Assembly: GCA_017308595.1 (NCBI GenBank)
Contig: JAFKER010000007.1
Span: forward strand, 62,001-126,000
Source: Afipia sp.
GTDB lineage: Bacteria > Pseudomonadota > Alphaproteobacteria > Rhizobiales > Xanthobacteraceae
Direction of reading: 5' to 3'
Length of the DNA: 64,000 nt
In this document: positions 51,413 through 60,645 of the stretch, in pieces
How the letters are laid out: each line of letters starts with the position of its first letter
Position numbering within the stretch: the first letter of the stretch is position 1
Position numbers and translations under genes: made by a program
The notes under the pieces: model-generated
Told to the model about the DNA's origin: nothing
The model's input: the letters and a program-made list of their open reading frames with translations, nothing else
The model's database searches: none

Positions 51413-53217
51413 GTGCGATGCGAGGTGATACTTGCTTTGCTGTTGATTGAGGGACGGGCGCAATGGCTCTTAAACGCTTCCCGCCAGCCAAGGTATCCCA
51501 TCAATGCCAGAACGGATCGGGTTGAGCTGGTCGTCATTCCAAATGAGAGCTGCTCCAGCGCGTAGGTTGCGCCTTTGCGATCAATCCAGCCATCGGGAAT
51601 AGTCTGGAGCAGGGCATGAAAGTAGCCGCGGGCCTTGTTGACGTAGCTTAGCTGGAACGAATTGAAGACGAAGGTGTCGTTCTGCCGGTTGCGCAGGTTT
51701 TCCGGAACGATGCCTTTCTGGCACTCTCGCAGAAGCTCTTTGTAGCGACCATCGAAACGATGAACGAGCAGTGCGCTGATGTCGCCATAGACGTAGTCGA
51801 GCAGGGAGAGATCGCAGAACGGTGAAGCGTCCATCAATCCTTTCGCTGCGAAATGGCTTTGAGTCACGGTGCGCGGCGCAGAAAAATATCCCCAATCGTC
51901 GCAGAGAATTCCATTGCCGACCAATTCGCTTTCTTGTGCGACGCGCATGGTGTCGTAGTCTCGAAGATTATTCCCGCATCTGAGCCAATCGACAGATTCG
52001 CCGAGCATGCGTTGCATGTTCACGTCACCGACATCCCACGGATTCCAGCGGCGACCGGCGAATGCGCGGTTCAGACGCTCGTGAAGAGCAGCCGGCATCT
52101 GTGACAATACGCATTGCCACGCAATACTGGTCCGTCCGCGCGAAAGCAGATGGCTTGCCGGCGTTAGGGCTTTTGCGAAATGGCGGAATTCCCCACGCCC
52201 GAGCAGGTACGGAAGAAAGGACGGTGAGCGCAGGAAAAGCTGATCTGCTCCATATCCCGTGAACACATGAGAGCCCGGCTGCGCGTAGTGCGCAACCATT
52301 CGCGAGAACCAGTCACCGAACCAGAAGAAGTCGCTCGGCTCATCGGCATACGATGGATGTTCGTCAATGGTGTGCGGAAGTTCGTCCGGTGGGATGATCG
52401 CGAGATTGATTCCATATCGATCAGCGACATCGCGCGCGTAGCCTTCGCTGATCGCATGTGACGGCAGGTTGGGCTGTGAAAACATCACGCCCTGGATCCC
52501 CGAAGAGACCTGCTCGCCGAGCAGACAGGCGACAAATGACGAATCGAGTCCGCCCGAAATCTCAACGCAAATCTTCGCGTCGGGATAGGCGATCAACCTG
52601 TCCTTGATGGAGTTGCGCAAGATTTCGAGTATCGAGGGCGCGACATCTTCCTGGCGCTGGGTGGGATCGAGCGAATATCTGTAGTCGCGTCGGACGAGTT
52701 GCTGGCGGCTGATGCCGGATGCCCCGATCCGCACCAGTTCACCGGGGCGGACCCTGCATACGTCCTTCAGGGGTGTTTCCCGTGACAGAAATTGATAACC
52801 GGGAACAATCAGAACATGTCGTGCGAAGTAGTCTTCATTCCAGGCAGTATTTTCCGGATCATAGAAGCAGGAAAGACGGTTTGCGATTTTGCAGTCAGCT
52901 TCTCGATAATAGAGCTGATATTGAGACGTGAAACTCTTGAACGCGTAGGTGTCAGTCTCAGTTTCGATCAGCGCGACAAAATCTCCCTCGGCTTGCATTA
53001 TCGCGGCTGGACCATGCCGTGCGATCATTCCGGCTAAGTGGGCGAGTGCGTGGCGACCGTTTTTGCCACCGGCGCGAAGAATGTATCCCTCCAGAAGAAG
53101 CTGACCAAAGCTCGCGGTAAGGCGAATACAGTTCGGTGGTGCGATCGTCTCTATCGAGAGGCCCGGCTCCAGCATGTTGGTCGCGTTTTCTGAGGATGTG
53201 TCCGCTAGGGTCTTCAT
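51391..53217 (-). CDS. Asparagine-synthetase-like lasso cyclase
   Basis: 608 residues. The N-terminal glutaminase-like domain (about 1-180) has no N-terminal catalytic Cys, as in lasso cyclases that do not use glutamine. The ATP-PPi motif is SGGLDSS at residue 221. The C-terminal half has FTGYGADQLF and the typical helical synthetase domain. It should adenylate the core Asp side chain and close the ring onto the core N-terminal amine. It is downstream of the PqqD-like and exporter genes, separated from the former by 309 bp. Confidence 0.82.
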   Translation of the reverse strand: MKTLADTSSENATNMLEPGLSIETIAPPNCIRLTASFGQLLLEGYILRAGGKNGRHALAHLAGMIARHGPAAIMQAEGDFVALIETETDTYAFKSFTSQYQLYYREADCKIANRLSCFYDPENTAWNEDYFARHVLIVPGYQFLSRETPLKDVCRVRPGELVRIGASGISRQQLVRRDYRYSLDPTQRQEDVAPSILEILRNSIKDRLIAYPDAKICVEISGGLDSSFVACLLGEQVSSGIQGVMFSQPNLPSHAISEGYARDVADRYGINLAIIPPDELPHTIDEHPSYADEPSDFFWFGDWFSRMVAHYAQPGSHVFTGYGADQLFLRSPSFLPYLLGRGEFRHFAKALTPASHLLSRGRTSIAWQCVLSQMPAALHERLNRAFAGRRWNPWDVGDVNMQRMLGESVDWLRCGNNLRDYDTMRVAQESELVGNGILCDDWGYFSAPRTVTQSHFAAKGLMDASPFCDLSLLDYVYGDISALLVHRFDGRYKELLRECQKGIVPENLRNRQNDTFVFNSFQLSYVNKARGYFHALLQTIPDGWIDRKGATYALEQLSFGMTTSSTRSVLALMGYLGWREAFKSHCARPSINSKASITSHRTKKAVNP

Positions 53218-53526
53218 TTTTGCTCGAGTATGACCACTGTCAGGTCGTAGTTAGAAAAGAGAATGGCATGAATGCTTTCGTTCTTTATATTTCATGCTTT
53301 TCGACAAAGATATTTGGGATTGATCGCACCGCGGGATTTCTGAAATGAACTGGATTGTAAGTTTCCAAAATCTGCAAGATCAAATCTGCCGAAGCTCTCG
53401 CTGACGGCGTTGCGCGGTGGATGAGGCTTCTATCATGGTGTACTGGGTGTATCGATCAGGCTATGGCAGGATGGTTCGCGTTGAATCGGCATAGCTGGTG
53501 GCGTTCTATGCTTTGTGGTCGGAAAG
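53218..53526. other. 309-bp gap in the RiPP locus where a B2 protease gene would be expected
   Basis: Most lasso loci carry a transglutaminase-like B2 leader peptidase of 110-150 residues next to the PqqD-type gene. All frames here are interrupted by stops on the minus strand, and no Cys-His-Asp peptidase pattern (such as SRCLERA or AHAWVE) is visible. A plus-strand frame from 53361 to 53541 is open but has no known family. Confidence 0.55.
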
Positions 53527-53778
53527 TTATTGGACCAGCTTGAGTTGAATCAGGTCTCGCATCAGTTCGTCGAAATCAGCACGGATTTCGCTCGGCTCGA
53601 CGCTGTATTCCTCAGCCATCTGATTAGCTGCTTCCTCAAGACCGACTTCGATCCCAAGCCGCAACATCCGGGCTGCGGTTTCGTTGAGGCCATATGAATC
53701 CCCCGTTCGCACGGAGAAGAGAACGTCCTTGCCCTCGATGCTCGTTAGGGTGGTGCCGGGCGCTAGTTGTACTTTCAT
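53527..53778 (-). CDS. PqqD-like RiPP recognition element (lasso B1 type)
   Basis: 83 residues from ATG 53778. Reads as the PqqD/RRE winged-helix fold (GKDVLFSVRTGDSYGLNETAARMLRLGIEVGLEEAANQMAEEYSV, then a helix ELMRDLIQLKLV). It would bind the YxxPxLxxxG leader and present the precursor to the cyclase. It starts 19 bp after the exporter stop, so they form one operon. Confidence 0.82.
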   Translation of the reverse strand: MKVQLAPGTTLTSIEGKDVLFSVRTGDSYGLNETAARMLRLGIEVGLEEAANQMAEEYSVEPSEIRADFDELMRDLIQLKLVQ

Positions 53779-53797
53779 GTCGAAATCCGATGAACTG

Positions 53798-55654
53798 CTA
53801 AGCGATGTCAGGATCGATAGGTAGCTTGAAAGAGGTGTGGTCGCCGCCAGGTAAGCGGTTGCCGCTCTGATGTTGCCAAAGGGAGGCGTAAAGCCCGCTC
53901 TGAGCGAGCAGTTCGTCGTGTGAACCTGCCTCAATAATACGTCCGTTATCCAGAACGATAATTCTATCCATCCGGGCCAGCGTTGAAAGACGGTGAGCAA
54001 TCGTTATCACGGTTTTCCCGTCCATCAACGCTTCAAGCTGTTCCTGAATGGCGGCCTCGGCTTCGGAGTCGAGCGCGGCGGTAGCTTCGTCCAGGATGAG
54101 GATCGGCGCATTCTTGAGAAGCGTACGGGCAAGGACGATGCGCTGCCGTTGGCCACCTGACAGCTTTGTGCCACGCTCACCGACGTTGGCATCAAGTCGT
54201 GTACCGCCATCGTCATCCTGCAGCGAGTCGATAAACGGAGTGACGCGCGCCTGTTGCAGTGCGGCGGCCAGTTCCTGGTCGGTTGCGTGCGGCTTGCCAC
54301 ACAGCACGTTTTCTCGAACGGACCGGTGCAGCAGAGCCGTGTCCTGCGTGACTACGCCGATATTGGACCGAAGGCTGTCCATGGTGACGCTTCGGATGTC
54401 CTGCCCATCGATGCGGATGGCACCATCCTGTATGTCGTAAAGCCGCAGCAGGAGGCTGACCAGGGTCGATTTTCCGGCACCCGATCGGCCGACGAGGCCG
54501 ACGCGTTCACCCGGTGCGATGGACAGAGTGAAGCCATCGAACAGTTTCATATCGTTGGAATAGCCAAACCCGATATTCTGGAATTCGATTGCTCCGGCCG
54601 GAACACGAAGCGTTCTCGCATCCGGAGCGTCGGTCATGGTATTCGGCGCGGCTATCGATGCGATGCCCTGGCGGACATCGGCGAGGTTCTGAAAAATGCC
54701 GGATACTTCCCATGCGACCCACCCGCCGGTGCTCGCCGCCTGCCAAACCAGTGGCAGCGCCATCGCGACAGCTTCGGCCTCGACTTGCCCATTCAGCCAC
54801 AAGGTCACGCCAATGGCGCCTGTTCCAACCAGAAGCAGCGTGTTGAGAACCGTCAGGCTCGTTATGAAGCCAGTGATCATCTGCATGTGGCGCAACTGAG
54901 CATCGTTGTGCGATAGGAGGCTGTTGCGGACGTGATCGTTGTCAGTGGCAGCGTAGGAGAACAGCTTGATCGTCAGGATATTGCTGTAGCAATCGACGAT
55001 TCTTGCCATCAGGTTCGAATAAGCCTGCGAACTTCCGTCTGCCCGTTCGCGCAAGTGCGGCACATAGTAGCGAAGCAAAAGAACATAACCGGCGAACCAA
55101 CCTAGGATGGGAAGGGTCAACCGCCAATCCGCTTGAACAAGCAGGAAGAAGCTGACGCCGCCATACATCGCCAGATACCAGACGGCGCGGATCGCGGCTT
55201 CGGCTGTTTCCCGCAGCGCTCCTGGCGTATGCATGACCCGATGGGCAAGACGCCCTGGGTAGTCGCTTTGAAAGAACTGCCAGCTTTGCTGCACCACATG
55301 CCAATGACTGATCCAGCGCATGCGCGAGGTGACGCCGGGGACCAGAAAGCTGTTTCGCAGATGCATATCTACATAGATCAACATCGGGCGAACGATTCCA
55401 ATCGCGAGCAGTAACACGAGCAGGGTGGCCCAATACTCATGCCATGCCTTCCAGCGGTCCGCTTGACCGACAAACGCGACGATCTTGCCGACGAAAACAG
55501 ATACCAGAGCATCCGCGCAGGCGACGCCAAAACCGCAGATGAAAAGCCAGGCAAAAATCCGCTTATGTTCGGAAAGGAAATATAGGTAGAAGCGCAATAT
55601 GTCGGGTGGCGGAACAGCCGGACCGGGCGGCGCTGCAATATCGATCTTATCCAT
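53798..55654 (-). CDS. ABC exporter (fused permease-ATPase) of the RiPP locus
   Basis: 618 residues from ATG 55654 (MDKIDIAAPPG). Six membrane helices occupy about 25-330. The ATPase has Walker A GLVGRSGAGKSTLVSL, signature LSGGQRQRIVLARTLL, and Walker B LILDEATAALD. It is shaped like MsbA/McjD-type exporters and should export the mature peptide and give self-protection. An ATG at 55762 would extend it into the IclR gene 3' region and is unlikely. Confidence 0.88.
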   Translation of the reverse strand: MDKIDIAAPPGPAVPPPDILRFYLYFLSEHKRIFAWLFICGFGVACADALVSVFVGKIVAFVGQADRWKAWHEYWATLLVLLLAIGIVRPMLIYVDMHLRNSFLVPGVTSRMRWISHWHVVQQSWQFFQSDYPGRLAHRVMHTPGALRETAEAAIRAVWYLAMYGGVSFFLLVQADWRLTLPILGWFAGYVLLLRYYVPHLRERADGSSQAYSNLMARIVDCYSNILTIKLFSYAATDNDHVRNSLLSHNDAQLRHMQMITGFITSLTVLNTLLLVGTGAIGVTLWLNGQVEAEAVAMALPLVWQAASTGGWVAWEVSGIFQNLADVRQGIASIAAPNTMTDAPDARTLRVPAGAIEFQNIGFGYSNDMKLFDGFTLSIAPGERVGLVGRSGAGKSTLVSLLLRLYDIQDGAIRIDGQDIRSVTMDSLRSNIGVVTQDTALLHRSVRENVLCGKPHATDQELAAALQQARVTPFIDSLQDDDGGTRLDANVGERGTKLSGGQRQRIVLARTLLKNAPILILDEATAALDSEAEAAIQEQLEALMDGKTVITIAHRLSTLARMDRIIVLDNGRIIEAGSHDELLAQSGLYASLWQHQSGNRLPGGDHTSFKLPIDPDIA

Positions 55655-55766
55655 AAACAGCCGTGAGTTTGAGATTCCCGGCAGTCTATAGCAGCTTTGG
55701 CTGAATGAAGCGTCGTCTTTCGTCGCCTCCCGTGGTGCAGCCATATGTCTGTGTGGCTGCACGATG

Positions 55767-56564
55767 TCAGACCATGTGACTGCTGATCTCGTCAGCGGCC
55801 TTCAACAACCGTGGCAAAAACTTCTTGATCAGTGCAGCGGGGGAATGCCGTGCAAGATTCGTAGAGAGGTTGATGGCTGCGATAGTCCTGCCGCCCTTAT
55901 CGCGGATCGGGGCCGCGATGCCAAAAGCGCCCACTTCAAGTTCGTCCGTGACGATGCTCCATCCCTGTTCCCGAACCTTGGTAATCTCCTTTTCAAGCTT
56001 CCTGACGTCGGTGACTGTCTGCCGGGTCCATGCGTGGCGATCGGAGTTCATGAGGCGGGCCTTGCATTCCTCCGGCGAAAGACCCGAGAGCAGGACCCGG
56101 CCCATTGAGGTGCAGAACGCCGGGATACGGCTGCCGATCGTCAGGCCGCGTCTCAGAACGCTCGTGACCTCCGCGCGAGTAATGTAGAGCACGTTGGGCC
56201 CGTCGAGAACGGAGATCGCGACCACTTCGTTCGCTTCGCGGGACAGGGTTTCGATGATCGGTTGAGCGACCTCCCGCAGAGACAGCGAAGAAAGATACGC
56301 GAAGCCGAGCTGGAGGACGCGCGGGGATAACGAAAAGACATCGCCATCCTGATGCGCCATGCCGAGGGTTACCAGCGTATGAAGCAGGCGCCGGACGCCG
56401 GCGCGAGGCAGGCCCGTTCGCTGTGCGACCCCTGTCAGCGTCAGGCCGCGCTCCTGGCTGAATGCGGCAATGACCAGCAGACCCTTGGCAAAAGATTCGA
56501 CGAACTGGTCACTGCCCGGAGGCCAACGTGTCGCATCCGTCCATTGTTCGTCGAGCGCGAGCAT
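55767..56564 (-). CDS. IclR-family regulator
   Basis: 265 residues. The N-terminal winged helix (FAKGLLVIAAFSQERGLTLTGVAQRTGLPRAGVRRLLHTL) and the IclR effector domain (SMGRVLLSGLSPEECKARL; AAINLSTNLARHS) are typical of the PcaR/PobR branch. It is divergent from the TctC-type gene, with palindromic GTTCGAC-A-GTCGAAC between them. It probably controls the following catabolic genes in response to an aromatic compound. Confidence 0.9.
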   Translation of the reverse strand: MLALDEQWTDATRWPPGSDQFVESFAKGLLVIAAFSQERGLTLTGVAQRTGLPRAGVRRLLHTLVTLGMAHQDGDVFSLSPRVLQLGFAYLSSLSLREVAQPIIETLSREANEVVAISVLDGPNVLYITRAEVTSVLRRGLTIGSRIPAFCTSMGRVLLSGLSPEECKARLMNSDRHAWTRQTVTDVRKLEKEITKVREQGWSIVTDELEVGAFGIAAPIRDKGGRTIAAINLSTNLARHSPAALIKKFLPRLLKAADEISSHMV

Positions 56565-56614
56565 GGGTTGCGATCCTTTCGGCCTGTGCTATCGTGTTCG
56601 ATAATAGACAATAA

Positions 56615-56629
56615 GTTCGACAGTCGAAC
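56615..56629. promoter_or_regulatory. Perfect 15-bp palindrome, putative IclR operator
   Basis: GTTCGACAGTCGAAC is a perfect odd palindrome. A further GTTCGA half-site lies at 56596-56601, 19 bp upstream. It is in the 78-bp divergent region between the IclR gene and the binding-protein gene, 13 bp before the latter's ATG. Confidence 0.72.
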
Positions 56630-56642
56630 AAGGGGAAACTTC

Positions 56643-57614
56643 ATGCGACGGGCTCGATTTTTCGGAATTCTATCTGCGTTTGTGTCTTTGACCGCGGGAG
56701 CGGCGTTCGCACAGGATTTTCCGGTTCGCCCGGTGAAGATCGTGGTGCCGGCAGCGGCTGGCGGACCAACGCACATTACGGCGCAGCTTCTTGCCGATAA
56801 AATGCAGGCTTCGCTCGGGCAGCCCGTTATCGTTGAGCCCAAGCCGGGTGCAGGTAATAATCTCGGCGCGGAATTCGTTGCGAGAAGCGCACCTGATGGA
56901 TACACGCTGCTGTTTGCGACGACCGGAACGCACTCGATCAATCAGACGCTTTTCAAGAAACTTCCCTTTGATCCGATCAATGATTTTGCCCCAGTTTCGC
57001 TGGTTGTGCAGTACCCGCTGATGCTGGTGGTCAACAATGATCTTCCGGTTCATTCCGTGAAGGAGTTGATCGAGTATGCAAAGAAAAATCCCGGCAAGCT
57101 CAATCGCGCCTCTGGCGGCATGGGCACCTCAATGCATTTGTCCGGAGAGTTGTTCGTCAGGCAGGCAAATATCGACGCACCGCATATTCCCTACAAGGGT
57201 AGCGCGCCCGCGCTGAACGATCTGATGGGCGGTCACGTCCAGTTGATGTTCGACTCCATGATCACCACCATGCCGCTGGTCGAAGGTGGAAAGGTCAGGG
57301 CCTTGGCTGTTACGGGCAAGAAGCGCTCGCCGGCCGTTCCGAACATTCCCACACTCGCCGAGAGCGGCTTGCCGGACTATGAGGCAACTGGCTGGACCGG
57401 CATTGTTGCGCCTGCGGGAACGCCGCCCGCGGTGATTGCGAAGCTGAATGCGTCGATTGTGCAGGCAATCAAGTCTCCGGATATTCAGCAGGCTTTTGCG
57501 AAGCAGGCTGCCGAACCTGTCGGCTCCACTCCGGAAGAATTTGCCGCCTTCATTCGGAAAGAAACCGACAAGTGGGGCAAGACGATCCGCGCTGCCGGTA
57601 TCAGCGCGGAATGA
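56643..57614 (+). CDS. TctC/Bug-family solute-binding protein
   Basis: 323 residues from ATG 56643 (SD AAGGGGAAA). Signal peptide MRRARFFGILSAFVSLTAGA with AFAQD cleavage; then PVRPVKIVVPAAAGGPTHITAQLLADKM and QPVIVEPKPGAGNNLGAEFVARS, and a C-terminal VIAKLNASIVQAI. These bind carboxylates for tripartite tricarboxylate transporters, but no TctA/TctB genes are present here, so it is an orphan binder. It shares a transcript direction with the amidohydrolases, whose substrate it may bind. Confidence 0.88.
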   Translation: MRRARFFGILSAFVSLTAGAAFAQDFPVRPVKIVVPAAAGGPTHITAQLLADKMQASLGQPVIVEPKPGAGNNLGAEFVARSAPDGYTLLFATTGTHSINQTLFKKLPFDPINDFAPVSLVVQYPLMLVVNNDLPVHSVKELIEYAKKNPGKLNRASGGMGTSMHLSGELFVRQANIDAPHIPYKGSAPALNDLMGGHVQLMFDSMITTMPLVEGGKVRALAVTGKKRSPAVPNIPTLAESGLPDYEATGWTGIVAPAGTPPAVIAKLNASIVQAIKSPDIQQAFAKQAAEPVGSTPEEFAAFIRKETDKWGKTIRAAGISAE

Positions 57615-57651
57615 TGGCCCACTGAGCCTCAGCGAAGAGGGAGCGATTCCG

Positions 57652-58704
57652 GTGTTGCAACGATTCAATCCGGCGCCAAAGGTTGATTGCGATCTTCATG
57701 TAACTTTGCCGACGACGCAAAAGTTGCTGCCGTTTCTGGATGACTACTGGCGTGAGCAGGTCACGAGCCGGGGGATCGATCGTCTGGAATTGACGAGCGA
57801 TCTGTCGAATCTCCCGCCTGCTGTCAGGCCAGATTGGCGCGGCGAGACCGGTGTTGATCAGGTGCGGACGAAGGCGTTGGACGAGATGGGCTCGGACATC
57901 GCCATCTGCAATTGTCTGTACGGCAGTCAGGCAGTTTACAATCAGGATCTTGCGGCTGCGCTCTGCCGCGCGACCAACGACTGGCTCGCGGAAGAGTGGC
58001 TCGGAAAGGATGATCGTTTCCGCGCATCCATTGTGATCCCCTGGCAGTCTCCGGAGCTTGCTGCCGAGGAGATCGAACGCCGCGCTCCCGATCGGCGCTT
58101 TGTTCAAGTTCTGATGATGGTGTCGGGCGAAATGCCACTCGGCAAACGGCAGATGTGGCCGATCTATGCCGCTGCCGAAAAGCACGATCTTCCAGTGGGA
58201 ATTCATTCGGGCACAATCTATCGCTCCGCACCATGGACCAATGGCTGGCCATCGTACCATATCGAAGATCAGGCCGCGCAAAGCGTGGGTTTTCAGACTC
58301 AGCTTCTCAGCCTGATCACAGAGGGCGTCTTCGAGAAATTCCCCAGGCTCAATGTGGTTCTTCTTGAGTCCGGCGTCACCTGGCTGCCTTCGTTTCTCTG
58401 GCGCATCGACAAGCTCTGGCGCGGCCTGCGCATGGAAGTCCCATGGTTGAAACGCGCGCCGAGCGAAACCGTAAAGGAACGGGTGCGACTTACCATGCAG
58501 CCGTTCGATGGGCCCAGCGACCCGCAAATCATCCGCGAAATGATCGATCAAATCGGTGCCGATATGATGTTGTTTTCGACGGATTATCCTCATTGGAATT
58601 TTGACGGCGTTGATTTCGCTCCGGTCGGATTCGATGCTGACCTGATGACCAAGCTGCGCACCGAGAATCCGATGAACACCTACGCGCGTCTTCGGGAGAT
58701 TTGA
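57652..58704 (+). CDS. Amidohydrolase-2-family (ACMSD-like) metal enzyme 1
   Basis: 350 residues from GTG 57652 (GAGGGAG upstream). The N-terminal metal motif is DCDLHVTLP (D-x-H type). PVGIHSG, NVVLLESGVTW and FSTDYPHWN are the later barrel motifs of this decarboxylase/hydrolase family. It probably hydrolyses or decarboxylates a ring or open-chain catabolite. It is paralogous to the next gene. Confidence 0.85.
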   Translation: MLQRFNPAPKVDCDLHVTLPTTQKLLPFLDDYWREQVTSRGIDRLELTSDLSNLPPAVRPDWRGETGVDQVRTKALDEMGSDIAICNCLYGSQAVYNQDLAAALCRATNDWLAEEWLGKDDRFRASIVIPWQSPELAAEEIERRAPDRRFVQVLMMVSGEMPLGKRQMWPIYAAAEKHDLPVGIHSGTIYRSAPWTNGWPSYHIEDQAAQSVGFQTQLLSLITEGVFEKFPRLNVVLLESGVTWLPSFLWRIDKLWRGLRMEVPWLKRAPSETVKERVRLTMQPFDGPSDPQIIREMIDQIGADMMLFSTDYPHWNFDGVDFAPVGFDADLMTKLRTENPMNTYARLREI

Positions 58705-58705
58705 G

Positions 58706-59809
58706 ATGAGCGTTGTTGAAAGCACGCAAAAGCCAGTTAATACGAAGGCCGACGCGGGGATTATCGATTGCGATATTCATCCGTTGCCCAAGACTGCAAA
58801 AAGCCTTCATCCCTATCTGCCTAAGCGTTGGCAGGAACATGCCGAAGAATTCGGAATTCATCTGAGGCAACCGTTCATCAATACGACCCAGTATCCGCGC
58901 TCGGCTCCGCTCATCTGCCGCCGGGACGCCTGGCCGCCGGGAGGTGGACCTCCGGGGTCGGATCTGGAGTTCATGCAACAGCAGCATCTTGATCCGTTCA
59001 ATATCGTGCACGGCGTTCTGATTCCATTATTCGGAAACGTCGGAAGCGAGCGGAATCTCGGTTACGCGCGCGCCATGGCGACAGCGCACAATGATTGGCA
59101 GATCGCTGAATGGTGCGAGCGCGATCAAAGGCTTCGCGCGACACTCGTGGTTGTCCAGGACGATGCGGCCGCGGCAGTCAAGGAGATCGAACGTTGCGCC
59201 CGGGATAAACGGTTCGTTCAAATCATGCTGGCGCCGCGTAGCAGCGAACCGCTCGGCCGCGAGCGGTATTGGCCGATTTATGAGGCCGCACAAGCTTTCG
59301 ATCTTCCGCTTGGAATCCACTCATATGGCGTGGGCGGGCACGCATCGACGGGCGGCGGTTGGCCATCGTTTTATATGGAAGAGCATTACGCCACCACAAT
59401 GGGCGGGCCTGCTGTCATGAGCAGCATGGTTCTCGAGGGCGTACTCGAACGATTCCCAAAGTTGAAGATTGTACTCGTGGAAATCGGCTTTGCCTGGGTG
59501 CCGAGCTTTGCGTGGCGGCTGGATCGCTTGTGGCAGAGGATGGGCCGCGAGGTTCCGCACCTCACGCGTCCTCCCTCGGAATATATCAAGAGGAATTTCT
59601 GGTATACGACTCAGCCGATGGAAGAGCCACCTCAGCCTGAATTGCTCCGGCGTACCTTCGACTGGGTTGGTTGGGATCGCTTGCTATTTTCCAGCGATTA
59701 TCCGCACTGGGATCAAGACGATCCGTCATACGCATTTAACATGAAGATGACGCCGGCAGAGCGGCGGCAAATTTGCCGCACCAATGCAGAACAGCTCCAC
59801 AGGCTCTGA
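58706..59809 (+). CDS. Amidohydrolase-2-family (ACMSD-like) metal enzyme 2
   Basis: 367 residues, one base after the previous stop. Metal motif DCDIHPLPKT; LPLGIHSYG, LKIVLVEIGFAWVP and FSSDYPHWDQDD parallel the first enzyme. The pair may form a heteromer or act in successive steps. SD and spacing suggest one operon from 56643 to 60645. Confidence 0.85.
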   Translation: MSVVESTQKPVNTKADAGIIDCDIHPLPKTAKSLHPYLPKRWQEHAEEFGIHLRQPFINTTQYPRSAPLICRRDAWPPGGGPPGSDLEFMQQQHLDPFNIVHGVLIPLFGNVGSERNLGYARAMATAHNDWQIAEWCERDQRLRATLVVVQDDAAAAVKEIERCARDKRFVQIMLAPRSSEPLGRERYWPIYEAAQAFDLPLGIHSYGVGGHASTGGGWPSFYMEEHYATTMGGPAVMSSMVLEGVLERFPKLKIVLVEIGFAWVPSFAWRLDRLWQRMGREVPHLTRPPSEYIKRNFWYTTQPMEEPPQPELLRRTFDWVGWDRLLFSSDYPHWDQDDPSYAFNMKMTPAERRQICRTNAEQLHRL

Positions 59810-59811
59810 TC

Positions 59812-60225
59812 ATGGCGAAAGAAAAAGTCGGGCTGGTGAGAGATATCCCGCCGGGTCATCGCAAGGTGGTGACTGTTCGCGGCCGGGAAATAGTTGTCTT
59901 CAACGTGAAGGGTGACTTCTATGCTCTGCTGAATCGCTGCCCGCACGAGGGCGCGAATTTGAGCCGTGGCATCATTACGGGCTTGCCGGTGTCGAGCGCA
60001 CCGGGTTGCTACAAGCTATCACGGCCGGACGAGATTCTGCGCTGTCCGTGGCACGGATGGGAGTTCGATATAAAGACAGGAAAATCGTACTGCGATCCGC
60101 AGCGATATTCCACCAGGCAGTATAAAACCAGCGTCGAAACCAGTTGCGAGCGAGTGGAGGGGCATCTCACTGCTGAGACATTCCCGGTCGTGGTCGAGGA
60201 AGCGACGGTTTTTGTCGAAGTGTGA
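59812..60225 (+). CDS. Rieske [2Fe-2S] protein 1
   Basis: 137 residues from ATG 59812, which follows the amidohydrolase stop by two bases. The Rieske pattern is CPHEGANLSRG and CPWHGWEFDI (C-x-H and C-x2-H). A stretch of about 25 residues separates the halves, longer than in a plain ferredoxin and closer to the N-terminal domain of an oxygenase alpha subunit, but the catalytic domain is absent. Confidence 0.85.
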   Translation: MAKEKVGLVRDIPPGHRKVVTVRGREIVVFNVKGDFYALLNRCPHEGANLSRGIITGLPVSSAPGCYKLSRPDEILRCPWHGWEFDIKTGKSYCDPQRYSTRQYKTSVETSCERVEGHLTAETFPVVVEEATVFVEV

Positions 60226-60324
60226 ATCCCGGCCGGCCGTTCTTGCTTTTGCTAGCGGCTCAATTTCAAGCCTTGGCAGGCTCTGTGCAAGCCTGCCCCT
60301 ACAGACATCGATACAGGAACAGAT

Positions 60325-60645
60325 ATGAGCGAAGTTTGGCACTCCGTTTGCGCGCTGGATGAAATCCAGGCCGGGACGATGCTTCCGATCGAAATTGGCG
60401 ATATGCATATCGCGATTTACAATATCGATGGCGAATACTTCGCCACGGATAATGTCTGCACACACGGATTTGCATTACTGACAGATGGGTTTCTTGATGG
60501 GGACAGCGTCGAATGTGCACTGCACGGCGGCTGCTTCGATGTCAGGACCGGCAAAGCACAGTGCGACCCCGTCGACGTCGATCTTCGCACGTTCCAGACG
60601 CGCCTGGTCAATGATCGCATTGAGGTCTGCATCGAAGAAGCCTAA
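60325..60645 (+). CDS. Rieske-type ferredoxin 2 (NahAb/BphF-like)
   Basis: 106 residues, the usual size of dioxygenase ferredoxins. Cluster ligands are in CTHGFALLTDG and CALHGGCFDVRTG. It would deliver electrons to an oxygenase, but none lies in the window. About 100 bp separate it from the first Rieske gene. Confidence 0.88.
   Translation: MSEVWHSVCALDEIQAGTMLPIEIGDMHIAIYNIDGEYFATDNVCTHGFALLTDGFLDGDSVECALHGGCFDVRTGKAQCDPVDVDLRTFQTRLVNDRIEVCIEEA

Noticed and set aside
57601-58725. 374-codon minus-strand frame opposite amidohydrolase 1
   Set aside because: Antisense to conserved metal motifs; no recognisable domain.
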